26,126 nt of DNA. Source: Teratosphaeria epicoccoides (Eukaryota > Ascomycota > Dothideomycetes > Mycosphaerellales > Teratosphaeriaceae). Below, in pieces: positions 8,694 through 18,022 of the stretch. A program made the translations under genes and the position numbers. The stretch is from positions 1 through 26,126 of the forward strand of contig JADDMT010000248.1 of assembly GCA_021401465.1 (NCBI GenBank), written 5' to 3'. Every line of letters starts with the position of its first letter. Position 1 is the first letter of the stretch. The notes below the pieces were generated by a model. That model was given only the letters and a program-made list of their open reading frames with translations, had not been told where the DNA came from and searched no databases.

Positions 8694-10190
8694 ATGGCTT
8701 ATATGCTACAGACTAAGTTCGACGCTACTTACTCTGCCCGCGATTGTCACTTGTGTCGACAATGCCTTGACAACCTTAGTAGCTAAGCTACACACATCTC
8801 TCCTCCGCGTGTTAGTAAGGCGTCCCCTACCCGCGAGGTATATGTGACTTGTACTAACCGAAGCGTAGCCGAGATCTATATTAGCAGATTTGATAAGAGT
8901 AGTGTCTACCGCAATTATGTCAACTATAATGGCAAGCATCAAAAATGCTAAGACCTCCCTAAAGAGGTATACAGCGAGTATAACTAGCTCTGCCGTAACA
9001 TCGATAACTTCTAGAGTACGCGTAACAAGGGGATTACTAAAGGCACTCTGACTATAAACAGGCTACAGGCTAAGTACTACGAGGCACTCGCCTACCTGCT
9101 TGGCGCCCTCTCGTGCTTTACCGCGACTACTAACTATTCTCACGGCAGTGTTTGCTTCGACTCTCTACTAACAGGCGAAAACGTTTGTCTAGGTCTAATC
9201 GCAGACTTAGTCTAGAAGATCTTAAAGGTGCTAACCGTTAGGGTTAAGACCTTCGCTATAGTACGCATATAGTGCGAGTACCCTCTAAGTATAAATGCTG
9301 ACTTTTTCCGCTAGGCTAACGTTAGCGTCGAGAAATATCCGACTAGCTGTTAGCGTTAGCAACTCGAGGCCCTTGCCTCTATTGACGATGACTTTAAGAC
9401 ACAGATGATCCGCAAGAAGGTTATCAAGCAATTCACCGCTCCTGCCGCTAAGGCTACGCCCTAGCGCCGTACTAAGAGACAGCCTGCCTCTAAGCTAGTC
9501 CTAAGGACTAAGCCGTAAGTTACTCACTCAAATCCTGTCGCGTGCGTATAGCTAACACATTGTAGCGCCGCCGCCTACGCTGTCTTGACGCTACTGTCTA
9601 AGAAGAAGAAGAAGGCCAGGGCCGAAATTGAGGTTAGCGACGAGGAAGCCGAACCTTCCCTGCTTGCGATCCGCACTACGTCTGTCAAGACGCTAAGGCA
9701 TAAGCCTCTAGGCCAGATCTTTAAGGATGAGGAGGATGACGACGTCTAGGATACCTTCGGTCCTGACGTGATCCCTTCGCGCTATAGTGTCACTACACTA
9801 GTTACGCCTAAGGGGGACACTAAGTCCGATGATGTAGTCGACACTCATGTTAAGAAGCGCAAGATGATCTCGAGGGCCAAGCGTAACAGCCGCAAGCGCG
9901 CTCGAGTCTCTTTGCCTTCTAATGCTAAGGATGAGGTAGTCGTCGCAACTAGGCGCGGTAAGGGTATCGCTAGCTCTCTAGCTACTATAGGCTCTAAAGA
10001 CAAGCTCCCTTGCAACCTACTAAAGAAGAAGATGCTAGCCTCTCTTTGTAGCGTTACTACTCCTGCTACTTATAGTCGCTTTAGGGTGTCTAGTAGACCT
10101 CGTGCGAGTAGGCAGTCCCTAGCAGACTATAACAAGAAAGACTCTCCTACTTTAGGTTCAGTTAGGAAGCCCCTAACTAGTAGTCGCTAA
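8694..10190 (+). pseudogene. Antisense accessory gene of the chromovirus, copy 2
   Basis: Same gene as at 2410-3906 and exactly the same length: ATG 8694, exon 1 to 9514, intron 9515-9565, exon 2 from 9566, stop TAA 10188-10190. More residues are changed by RIP than in copy 1, including additional stops, and several N-terminal Cys codons have turned into Tyr (TGT or TGC to TAT or TAC). The last 140 codons remain open and encode the basic, Ser-rich tail. The gene runs toward the 3' end of gag-pol and stops 140 bp before it. Both copies carry the gene at the same place, so capture came before they spread. Confidence 0.75.
9515..9565 (+). other. Spliceosomal intron in the antisense accessory gene, copy 2
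   Basis: GTAAGT donor at 9515, GCTAAC branch box at 9551-9556 and TTGTAG acceptor ending at 9565. All three signals are identical to copy 1, while the body differs at RIP-type positions only (for example CGTACAG to CGTATAG). Confidence 0.72.
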
Positions 10191-10330
10191 GCATTAGCTA
10201 CGAAGCTAATCCGAGCATGTCTCTTGTTCTTCTTAGGTTTATTCTAGGTGTGCCTTTAGGCATCAATGATGTATAAGTAGGGTGTCTGCTTCTTATTGTT
10301 ACTTCGCGCGTTATGCGCTATATACACATG

Positions 10331-13300
10331 TTAAGAATTCTGCTCCGAAACTCTCATCTTCCTACGAATCGACCTTTTTAAGCCCTGCTTATGCCTCCTC
10401 TACTCTTCGAACTCGCGAATAGCTTCTAGAGCGTTCTTGTAGTCTTTAGCTAGAACCTATTATGTGTACTTAGGTAGGTATCCTTTCTACTTTACTAGAT
10501 AGTACGTTGCGCCTTTACGCCGCATACTATCCTTAATACCCTCGACTTCCTACTCTTCGTTTTCTTCTGCTACTAGTATCGGGTCCGCAGGCTCTTCGCC
10601 CTCGCGCTATACCTATAGTTCGAGTAGAGATACGTAGAAGACGTCATGCACATGATACGACAATAGCAACGATAGCTAGTATGCCTGCAAGCCTATCGCG
10701 TCGCGTATCCGGAAGGGTCCGACGAACCTTAGCGTCATCTTCTTGCTTAGAAGTTTCAGCTTAAGATTCTTCGTTAATAGTAACACCTTCGTACTAACTA
10801 CATACTACATTAGTTTAGCATAGGCGTTATTATGTTTAATCTAGGATTCTGAGGCCTTTTTCTAGTGTTCTATTAGCACTAAATGTACCTCGCGCATACG
10901 CTGCGCTAATTCTGCGGCGGCTAGCACCCTCTCCTTAGAAGACTCGTCCTAAGGCGGTTCTAGGTGTATTTCCGGATTAAAGCTATAAAGAATCTGAAAT
11001 GGCAACATGCGCATAGTAGCATGCATGCTATTATTAACTGCAAATTCCGCCATAGGAATTGCGTCGGCCTAGGCATCCTAGTTCTTAGCATAGTAGCACT
11101 AAAGGTACTACTTAAGAGTCTAGTTCATACGTTTAGTCTAACCATTAGTCTGTAGATAGAATGCTATACTTAGGCAGTACTTAACACGCGCCTTAAACAT
11201 AAATTCTTGCTAGTATTTACTAGTAAAGACAGAACCTCGATCTAATAGGATACTTTGGGGGACACTAAAGCGCTATATAACTTCGTCGCGAAGTAGTCGC
11301 GCAAGCTCGCTACTTGTGCATCTTTTCGTACATAGGATAAAGACATTCATCTTAGAGTATTAGTCGACTACTACAAGGATAGCATTAACTACATAGCCTC
11401 TCTACTTTGCTAGCAGCAAATTAGTAATAAAATCTATAGTCAAGTCTTGCTATAGTCTCTCTAGTAGTAGGAGCGCCTAAGCATCGCTATAGGGGCAATA
11501 GTGCCGAGATTTGCTAACCTAGCACGTCTGGCAGGATTTGACATAGTTAGAGACATCCTGTTCTAGCGTTAGCTACTAGTATTTGCGTCTAAGAAGTGCG
11601 ATTGTCTTCTCTGCACTAAAATGGCCTGCGAGTTTATTGTCATGATGAATACAGAGGAGCTACAAACAGAGCGCGCGGTTAGCAGGTATATAGAGCCTAT
11701 TGTTAAAGTACTATAAGTCGCCTGACTTAGTCTAGTAGTTCAGACTACCTACAGTATCCTAGAGAGCTACACCCTTATCGATTAACTCTAGTTCTCGCTC
11801 TTGTAACTGCTAAATAAGTCTCGAGACTTCTTTAAAGGGTTCTTTAGACATCGCATGCTTACTACATGTAAGCTAGTTAACTACCGCACGGATCGAGCTA
11901 GACGCGGTCGCTACAACTGCCAGATAGGAGGGTTTGTCGCTAGCGGAGGCTAGGAGGCCCTATTAGACCTGCAGTCGACCTACAAGAGGAGCTAACAACA
12001 GGTCGCTACCCTAAACTACAAGCTTCGTTTGCAGCGTAGGGAGAAGCTATTAGTTACCCTGCTCCCTAGTGTCGTAGTCCGGTCGTCGCGAAGGACTATT
12101 AGCCGGATTCGTCTTTCTAGAACGATGCTAGATAACAAAGTTAAAGCTAGCGAGGAAAGTCGCCTACCTTGCTTGCTAACTATTTAGCTGCTTTACTCCT
12201 ATGAAGCCGCGAAGGTTGTTATAGTTAGTAAGCACCTTAATAGGGTACGCTGCGCCTTCGAGGTAGTGTCGGTACTCCTTGAAGCTGTCAATAATAGCTA
12301 AAAGCTCTTAGTCGTAAGTCTCGTAGTTAAGCTTAGCGCCCTGCATCTTCCGCGACTAGAAGGTAATCGGGTACTATTACGTACTACCTTCGTGCGACTA
12401 GAGCTACGATATAATTGCGGCTATTACGAATTTTGAAGCATTAGTCTCTATTCGGATCTTCGTAGTAAGGTCAAAGTGCCAGAGTATAGGCGCAGTTTAG
12501 AAAGCTGCTTTAAGTTTAGAGAAAGCCTTACTCTAAGCCTCCTCCTAAGGCACTATTCCTAGCTTTTTTCCTCAAATCGCGCCCTTTGCGAGGGCCGTGA
12601 GAGGAGCTACGATCTTCGAGTAGGACCGTATGAATCTATGGTAGAAGTTAGTAAATCCTAGGAACACCTGCACTTCTTAGAGGGTAGTTAGCTATAGCTA
12701 CTCCGTGATTACAGACACCCTTTAGTCATCTATGATGACTCCTTCTGTAGAGACGATGTATCTAAGAAACTTAATCCTATCTGTTAGGAATGAGCACTTT
12801 TTTAGGTTCGCGTACAGAGCAAACTTGCGGAGCTGTTTAAGCACTACCCTTAGATGCCGAATATGCTCCTCCTTCGAGTTAGAGTAGACTAGTATATCGT
12901 CTAAATATACTACGTAACAGGTGTTAACGAGGCTAGCTAGGGCCTAGTTAATATACGCTTAGAACGTTGCTAGTACGTTAGTTAAGCTAAACAGCATTAC
13001 TATATACTCGAAGTATCTATACTACGTTTAGAATGTAGTCTTCTACTTATTGCCCTTTTAGATTAGTATCTAGTAGTAGGCGTCCTTCAAGTCGATAGAC
13101 AAGAAGATAGCAGCGTGACTAAGGCAGTCAAGTGTCTCGCTAATAAGTAGTAGGAGGTAGCGGTTCTTCTAGGTTACTACGTTAAGGCCCCTATAATTAA
13201 CGTATAGGCGGAGCGTGTTATCCTTCTTTAGGACGAACATAACTAACACTCTAGCCTTGCTGTCGCTTCGTCAGATCCACGCGTTCCTTTGCGCCTTGTA

Positions 13301-15295
13301 GAGGTAGTCTCGAAGTGTTTTAAGCTACAATTCCGACATAGGGTATAGAGGTTAATGCGGAGGATTGTAACCCTCCTTAAGGTTAATCGCATGTTCCGTG
13401 TCTAGGGCCTAGGCATAGGCCGTAGCCTCTACGTCGAAAATATCGGCGTATTCCTCTAACTCTAGTAGAAGGGTAACGTCTTCCTTAACGTTCTGTGTGT
13501 AGACTACATACACACATTAGACCTTCTTCATGTCCTTGTAGAAGCTATGTGCGTCACGTATCTGTACTATAGGAACTTCGCCTATAGAGCTGTAGAACTA
13601 GTTGTTAGTAGCTCTATTAACAACGACTCCCTGCTTGTAGCGCTAAGGGCGGCTAAGTAGGAGCTCCTTATTAGGAACGTCTTTAGCGTAGAAGACTTCG
13701 TTAGTCTTGCGTACTTCTCCTAAGGAGTCCGCAAGTTAGAGGCGCACGTTATACGTGCCTCGAGCCGCTACGCCTTTGCCCTAAAAGGACTTCATAGTAG
13801 GTAGCAGGGCTCCTAGGATTAGCTTTAAACCGAGCCATACGATTACCCTCTAGGGTATCATGTTAACCTCTACAAGGTCGTCTAACATATAGTCTACTAG
13901 CTTAAGCGAGCTATTAACTCGGACCGCACTAGATAGGCGCTAGGTAGGCCACAAGTCTATACTATTAGTAACAGACAGCTTAGATACCCGCGGCAGCTAT
14001 TCGGCTGTCTTAGGCTTGTCCTTCTTTTGCCTCCCCTCTAGGGAGGTTTCAGACACCTTGCTTACCTTTTTCCTATTACTTCGTTTAGGATAGCAAGCCG
14101 CCTAGTAGTCCCTTACTCTACAGATGTAGCAGCTACTCGGAGGCTTCTCGCTACTATCTTTTAGCTTAGAGGGCTTGCTCCTCCTAAATAGACTACCGCG
14201 TTAGGCGTGACCCCTAGGGCGCTTGTAATAGCGGCCCTTTAGTAGGTCCTTAGAGCTTAGACGCTTATTGTCCTTGCTACCCGATTTTCTATTTCACTTC
14301 AAGGTAATCTCCATACGTGTCGCAAGGGACACGAGGTCTTGCCAAGTTATCGGAAGTTCATGAAAAGTCATGATTATATTCTGAAGATTGTCATTAAGTT
14401 TGACGAGTAAGTACTACACACGTTACGTCTTAGTATAGGGTAGCATCTGTCTCTTGAGCATGGCGAGGTAGGTAGCGAAGCTAGAGGTTATTTGTCCCTT
14501 CTCCTACTTGGCCTTCTTGTACTTGACAGACACAGTAAGGGCGCGATTCCCTAGATCCTTGACCTAGTCGACATAGAACTAGCGAAAGTCCGCCTATGTA
14601 TATGTTCTATCATAGACCCGTATAAGGTCATACCGCTCATGCTAATTGTTACAAGGTTCCTTATCCTCTTTGAGCTACATTACACTAAAGGCGACTTGTT
14701 TGCCCTCTATAGAATATCCGCGTAGGTTAAGCACGAAAACTGCCTTACATGCCTACAAGAAAGTTCGAGCCTCCTCTAAGGTGTCTCCCTTAAATAGCTT
14801 TAGGTTACATGCGTTACGACTACCTCCTAGTTAGCCTACTATGGCCCTGAATTTAGGCACTAGACTCGCGGGCATACGCGGAGGGTCTGCGCCTACTAGT
14901 AAGTTGTCCTTGTAGGTCCCTAGCGTGAAATCTCGCTAGATTTCTTCGTCTGCTAGTCTATTAGTACTACTTATAGTAACGTCTTTATTGTCCTCGCTGT
15001 TATCGCTACTAGTAGCGGTGCGGCTCTAGCTCTAGTTCGCAAGGTAGTTTGTAACCTAATCGACAATCATAGCTACAAGGGCTAGGTTAATAGTCAGGGT
15101 TAGCTGTAGTCTCTATATAGGGAGTCTATTACCTTGTCTGCTATGTAATTAGCCTCTAGCAGAACTGTCGCTTAATGTAGTGTTACTCGTAGCAGGTTCT
15201 TCTACAGGCTAGTTACTTAGGCTAGCTTTGCTATTACAAGTGTTTAGGATAGTACTTACTACATGTTAGTTATAAGTTCATAGTACTCTAGACAT
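10331..15295 (-). pseudogene. gag-pol of copy 2 (Gag, protease, RT, RNase H, integrase, chromodomain)
   Basis: ATG at 15295 lies 50 bp inside the 5' LTR; the frame ends with TAA 10333-10331: 4965 bp, 1655 codons. A Gag zinc knuckle (PPSSCYICRVRDY-stop-AAC, about 14143-14090) has Tyr where the knuckle His belongs, as CAC-to-TAC would give. A possible protease signature LDDLVEVNMIP follows near 13880-13850. RT keeps VVYLDDILVYS with YLDD at 12907-12896. RNase H and integrase follow, with the third catalytic residue Lys (11134-11132), then a chromodomain near 10510-10400. The frame of the knuckle equals that of RT, so no frameshift separates gag from pol. Many TAG stops abolish function. An in-frame TGA soon after the ATG leaves some doubt about the true start; the next in-frame ATG is 15070. 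Confidence 0.9.
12896..12907 (-). other. Reverse transcriptase YLDD catalytic motif (copy 2)
   Basis: TAT TTA GAC GAT on the - strand encodes YLDD within VVYLDDILVYS. The two Asp hold the metal ions in reverse transcriptases, and the motif has survived RIP although surrounding codons have not. Confidence 0.9.
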
Positions 15296-15332
15296 ATTGT
15301 AGTATTCTCTGCTAGACTGCAAAGTAGGGGGG

Positions 15333-15341
15333 AGAAAGCAG
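15333..15341 (-). other. Candidate self-priming primer binding site of copy 2
   Basis: Reading sense (- strand), the LTR is followed by GTT and then CTGCTTTCT (15341-15333). These nine bases are exactly complementary to AGAAAGCAG in the LTR (15438-15430), which starts 34 bp from the first T of a TATAA box (15472-15468), where the transcript would begin. Tf1 and related chromoviruses prime reverse transcription by folding back their own RNA 5' end. No TGG typical of a tRNA-primed site is present. The role is inferred. Confidence 0.55.
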
Positions 15342-15344
15342 AAC

Positions 15345-15704
15345 TAATATAGATGTATATACTATATGATATGAAAATATCTCGTAGTATAATAGAGTAA
15401 TCTGACCTTTTAGTAGGTATAAGATAGCGCTGCTTTCTGCTTATTGTAGAGGTAGCGCTAAGGGTGCTTATAACCCCTAACACTCCTTAATTAGGGAAAG
15501 CATGTCTAAGCCTAACCCTGTAGGGGTACTATAGGGTTAGTGACATAGGGGCGTCCTACATTAACTACTAATCCTACTTAGATAACATACAAGCTAACAT
15601 ATGTACAAAGGACCCCCTTACTATGTGTAGTAAGGTTACTACATACTAAGGGCAGGCATTAGAACCTATGCGGCTCTAATAGCCCCCTAGTATTAACTAG
15701 ATTA
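15345..15704 (-). repeat. 5' LTR of copy 2
   Basis: 360 bp, sense start at 15704 and end at 15345. Both terminal dinucleotides are RIP-changed (TG to TA at the start, CA to TA at the end). It holds a TATAA box at 15472-15468 and a likely RNA start at 15438, giving a genomic RNA leader of about 143 nt before the gag ATG. Confidence 0.92.
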
Positions 15705-15709
15705 AACAG
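15705..15709. repeat. Target-site duplication of copy 2, right
   Basis: AACAG, identical to 7531-7535. Confidence 0.9.
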
Positions 15710-16071
15710 GCTCTAGTCTCCTTTACATAGTGTAGTAGCAGCCTCTAGTCTGCCCTTAATTGTCTAGCAGATTAAGTATACTCTTCTAATAAATTCTTCT
15801 AGCTACAGGCAAAACCTAGGCTTGTAACCTGTTAAGTTAATCCTAAATTTAGGCAATAGATTTACATATAGGAAGTAGCTACAAAATGAATATATTATGT
15901 TAGGTATTAGATATATAACAAACATGATAGATAGAAGAGAAGGTAAAAACTCTTCTCTTCCTAGCTAGGGTTATATATCCCTTAATCCCTAACCTAAGTC
16001 AGAGAGGTTAGAGTTAGGGTCCTGCCTAACTCTAACTCCTACTAACTTAGTATAGCTAGTATGTAACTACC
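15710..16071. other. AT-rich RIP-type spacer with two hairpins, no gene
   Basis: About 360 bp with no usable ORF, rich in TA. It contains a perfect 12-bp inverted repeat, GTTAGAGTTAGG at 16007-16018 and its complement at 16025-16036 with a 6-base loop, and a 7-bp stem AGAAGAG/CTCTTCT (15933-15939, 15950-15956). On the - strand a TATATAACCC followed by a pyrimidine-rich stretch resembles the inside of a small LTR, but no paired ends or duplication were found, so I leave it unclassified. Confidence 0.45.
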
Positions 16072-16470
16072 TATTACATTTTAACATTAGGGGGTATTAG
16101 AGCTAAACATACTCTAGTATACTACTCTTAGTATACTATAGACTCTATCTATTATAGTAGGTATCTATTTATATGTTAACTTGTATATCCTTTGTCCTAT
16201 AGGCTTACTACCTAAGTATAGGGATGTAATAATCCTATATGCTACTCTCTCTATAGAATACCTTATAGGGACTCTTAAGACCTATAGTATCCCTATAGAG
16301 TTAGGTATAGACATACTTTCCTAATTAAGGGGTATTAGGGGACATAAGTACCTCCTATACTATCTCTATAATAAGTAGGAAGTAGTACTATCTTGTACCT
16401 ATTAAAAAGTCAGATTATTCTGTTATACTATAAGATATTTTTATTATCATATAGCTTTATATCTATATTA
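16072..16470 (+). repeat. Old divergent LTR of a related chromovirus
   Basis: About 399 bp that align through their length with the 360-bp LTRs: TTAACATTAGGGGGTATTAG at the start, ACATACTTTCCTAATTAAGG in the middle, CTATCTTGTACCTATTAAAA and TATATCTATATTA at the end. Many more changes and a net gain of about 40 bp make it older or from a sister family. The exact start is uncertain by a few bases, and the flanks (CTACC, CATGC) show no duplication. It is the last repeat before the genes. Confidence 0.75.
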
Positions 16471-16833
16471 CATGCCATGCTATTATATTATGAGAAGACT
16501 GCATTAGTAGAGGTTGGCGCGACGTTTGTGAGATGCTAAGGGAAACCTCGAGGCATATATACCCAGATTGACGAAGCGCTAAGCCGGAACCGGCTTAGAT
16601 CTGCCCGATCGGGACTTACCAAGCACGTCGCTCACGCCCATCTGCATCGACCATCACCACACCCCCCTCCACGGAAGACGAAGATCAGCCATGATCGCTT
16701 TGGGCTGTACAAAAATGCTTCTAAACACACATTGGAGCAGGTGATACAAACTACTATTCGATAGAGTCCTCCACGAAACGAGACGCTCGTGAAATAATTT
16801 TTTGCTTGAGGTGGAGGGAGAGAGACACCAGAG
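16471..16833. other. Transition from RIP-mutated repeats to gene DNA; upstream region of the SAP30-like gene
   Basis: Base composition shifts at about 16490-16510 from TA-rich repeat to ordinary GC-richer sequence. No ORF with recognisable content lies here on either strand. The last 200 bp would hold the promoter and leader of the gene at 16834; I see no clear TATA box. Confidence 0.5.
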
Positions 16834-17590
16834 ATGCCGGCGGCCAAGTCGAAGGTCGCGCAGGATGGGAATGGGGATTCGAAGTCGGACGGGTCGACTT
16901 CGAGGGAGAAGGCGGTGGCGGCGGCGGCGCACGCGAGGAAGGCGAAGGCAGCTTTGCATGCGCAGCAGCAGTTCAAGGAGCAGAATGGGAGTGTCGGGGC
17001 TGCTGCTGCTGGTGGTGGTGCTGGGGGTGGGAGTCGGCTGCGGGAGCTGGCGTTGATCAGCACGGACACGGGGCGGGCGGTGGATTTGGTGGGGAGAACG
17101 GGGAGCGGGGTGAGTTTTCTTCCCTTCCGGGTGGTCGATTGCTGTGTGGTGGGAGGTTTTGTTTGGGCAGGGTGGGGTGTGAGCTGACGGATGGGGTTTT
17201 CTGGGTGCTGCTAGATGAGTTGGCCGACGGCGCCGATCCGACTGCTGAACCGGTACCGCGTGGCGCATCAGCTGGGTACGCCGGCGTGCTTTTCGACGCC
17301 GTATCGACAGGCCGTGCTCACGGCGGCGTCGGGTCTGGGCCGGAGTAGCCCGACGATGGCGCGGAGGAAGGAGAAGAGGAGGGTCAGTCGGGAGCTGTTG
17401 AGTACGGCGGTTCGGAAGAGCTTCAATGCGGCGGCTGTCAGTGAGATGGATGTTGTGGTTGACTTGGCGTATCGGGTGAGGTTTGGAGGTAAGTGCATGG
17501 CAGGGACATATGTTCGGGGTCGACGCTGATGGTTGTGCAGATAAGGCATTTCGACTGCGGTCGGCACCGGGTGTGGCGAAGAAGGGTTGA
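16834..17590 (+). CDS. SAP30-like Sin3-binding protein (histone deacetylase complex subunit)
   Basis: Three exons, 16834-17109, 17215-17488 and 17541-17590, give 199 residues. Introns of 105 bp (GTGAGT, CTGAC branch, CTAG) and 52 bp (GTAAGT, CTGAT branch, GCAG) join in frame. Residues 1-92 are low-complexity, Ala/Lys/Gly-rich and probably disordered. Residues about 97-190 match the fungal SAP30 Sin3-binding domain as I know it: LLNRYRVAHQL, then GLGRSSPTMARRKEKRRVS (132-150), STAVRKSFNAAAVSE, a VVVDLAYRV helix, and after the last splice DKAFRLRSAP. SAP30 proteins bridge Sin3 and the Rpd3-type deacetylase in the nucleus to repress transcription. The last splice restores the conserved DKAFR motif, which supports the model. 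The family call is from memory, without a search. There is no RIP damage although the repeats end 364 bp upstream. Confidence 0.72.
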
Positions 17591-18022
17591 CAGCACGTGT
17601 GCCGGGCGGAGGCTATCGCATTGCTGTGCTGGACGGGAGTGTTGCTTGCATTGTGAGGGCGCTGCATAGCGGAGACGAGAGTGGATGTATGGGAGGCAAG
17701 GCGTTTGGCGTTGGCATTTTCACCGGCGTTTACAGTTACACTGAGGGACATTCGCACAAACACCAATATTCTCGCATAAGACGTCTGTAATGATGCCGTT
17801 GGTATTGCTTGACACATGGAACAGCTTGAGTCATGCTCGTCGCCGTCGAACGGAAATGGTATAGACGAGGGCCAATCAGAAGAAGCTCATGGAATTTCTT
17901 TTTACATTTCGACGATCCACCACATTCCCTTTCCTTTCGTTTCCTTTTCTTTTCTTTTCTTCTTCCATCCCACTTCATTATTGATCATTGCCGCTGCTCG
18001 TCCGTCGCATATCGTCGCGCCA
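17591..18022 (+). promoter_or_regulatory. Promoter and leader of the Mdj1 gene
   Basis: 432 bp between the SAP30-like stop and the Mdj1 start. A CCAATCA box lies at 17872-17878, about 145 bp before the ATG, a site type bound by the HAP/CBC complex that controls many nuclear genes for mitochondria. A long C/T tract (about 17930-17972), common before fungal transcription starts, follows. The Mdj1 reading frame stays open upstream to 17816, but that part encodes Phe/Ser-rich residues read from the tract and is probably leader. Confidence 0.45.

Larger units (their letters stand above)
7536..15704 (-). mobile_element. Ty3/gypsy chromovirus, copy 2, full length with flanking duplication, RIP-inactivated
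   Basis: A complete 8169-bp element on the - strand. In order: 5' LTR (15704-15345), 49-bp leader with a primer binding site, one gag-pol frame (15295-10331), 140 bp, the antisense accessory gene (8694-10190, + strand), about 790 bp that include its promoter, polypurine tract, and 3' LTR (7895-7536). It is flanked by AACAG on both sides. Gag zinc knuckle, RT, integrase and chromodomain share one frame, so Gag-Pol was a single polyprotein of about 1654 residues without a programmed frameshift. All coding parts are ruined by RIP-type stops, so the element cannot move on its own. Confidence 0.94.

Noticed and set aside
8706..8942. 78-codon - strand ORF repeated as an 81-codon + strand ORF at 3649-3894
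   Set aside because: Their presence in both copies first suggested a small gene, but they are antisense to the N-terminus of the accessory gene and are kept only because the copies are related.
1..12599. Reassigned genetic code with TAG read as Gln
   Set aside because: TAG also replaces Trp codons (for example in the chromodomain), CAG is still used for Gln in the same frames, and the genes at 16834-26011 use normal stops. RIP explains all of it.
7531..15709. Copy 2 as two fused partial elements
   Set aside because: Matching 5-bp flanks, two LTRs of equal length and one uninterrupted gag-pol frame show a single complete insertion.
15905..16046. Small Copia-type LTR on the - strand
   Set aside because: A TATATAACCC and pyrimidine stretch look LTR-like, but TG/CA ends, a primer site and a target duplication could not be shown.
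16654..17817. 387-codon ORF on the - strand
   Set aside because: It overlaps the spliced SAP30-like gene on the other strand, is Arg/Pro/His-rich and has no domain; it is a shadow of GC-biased sequence.
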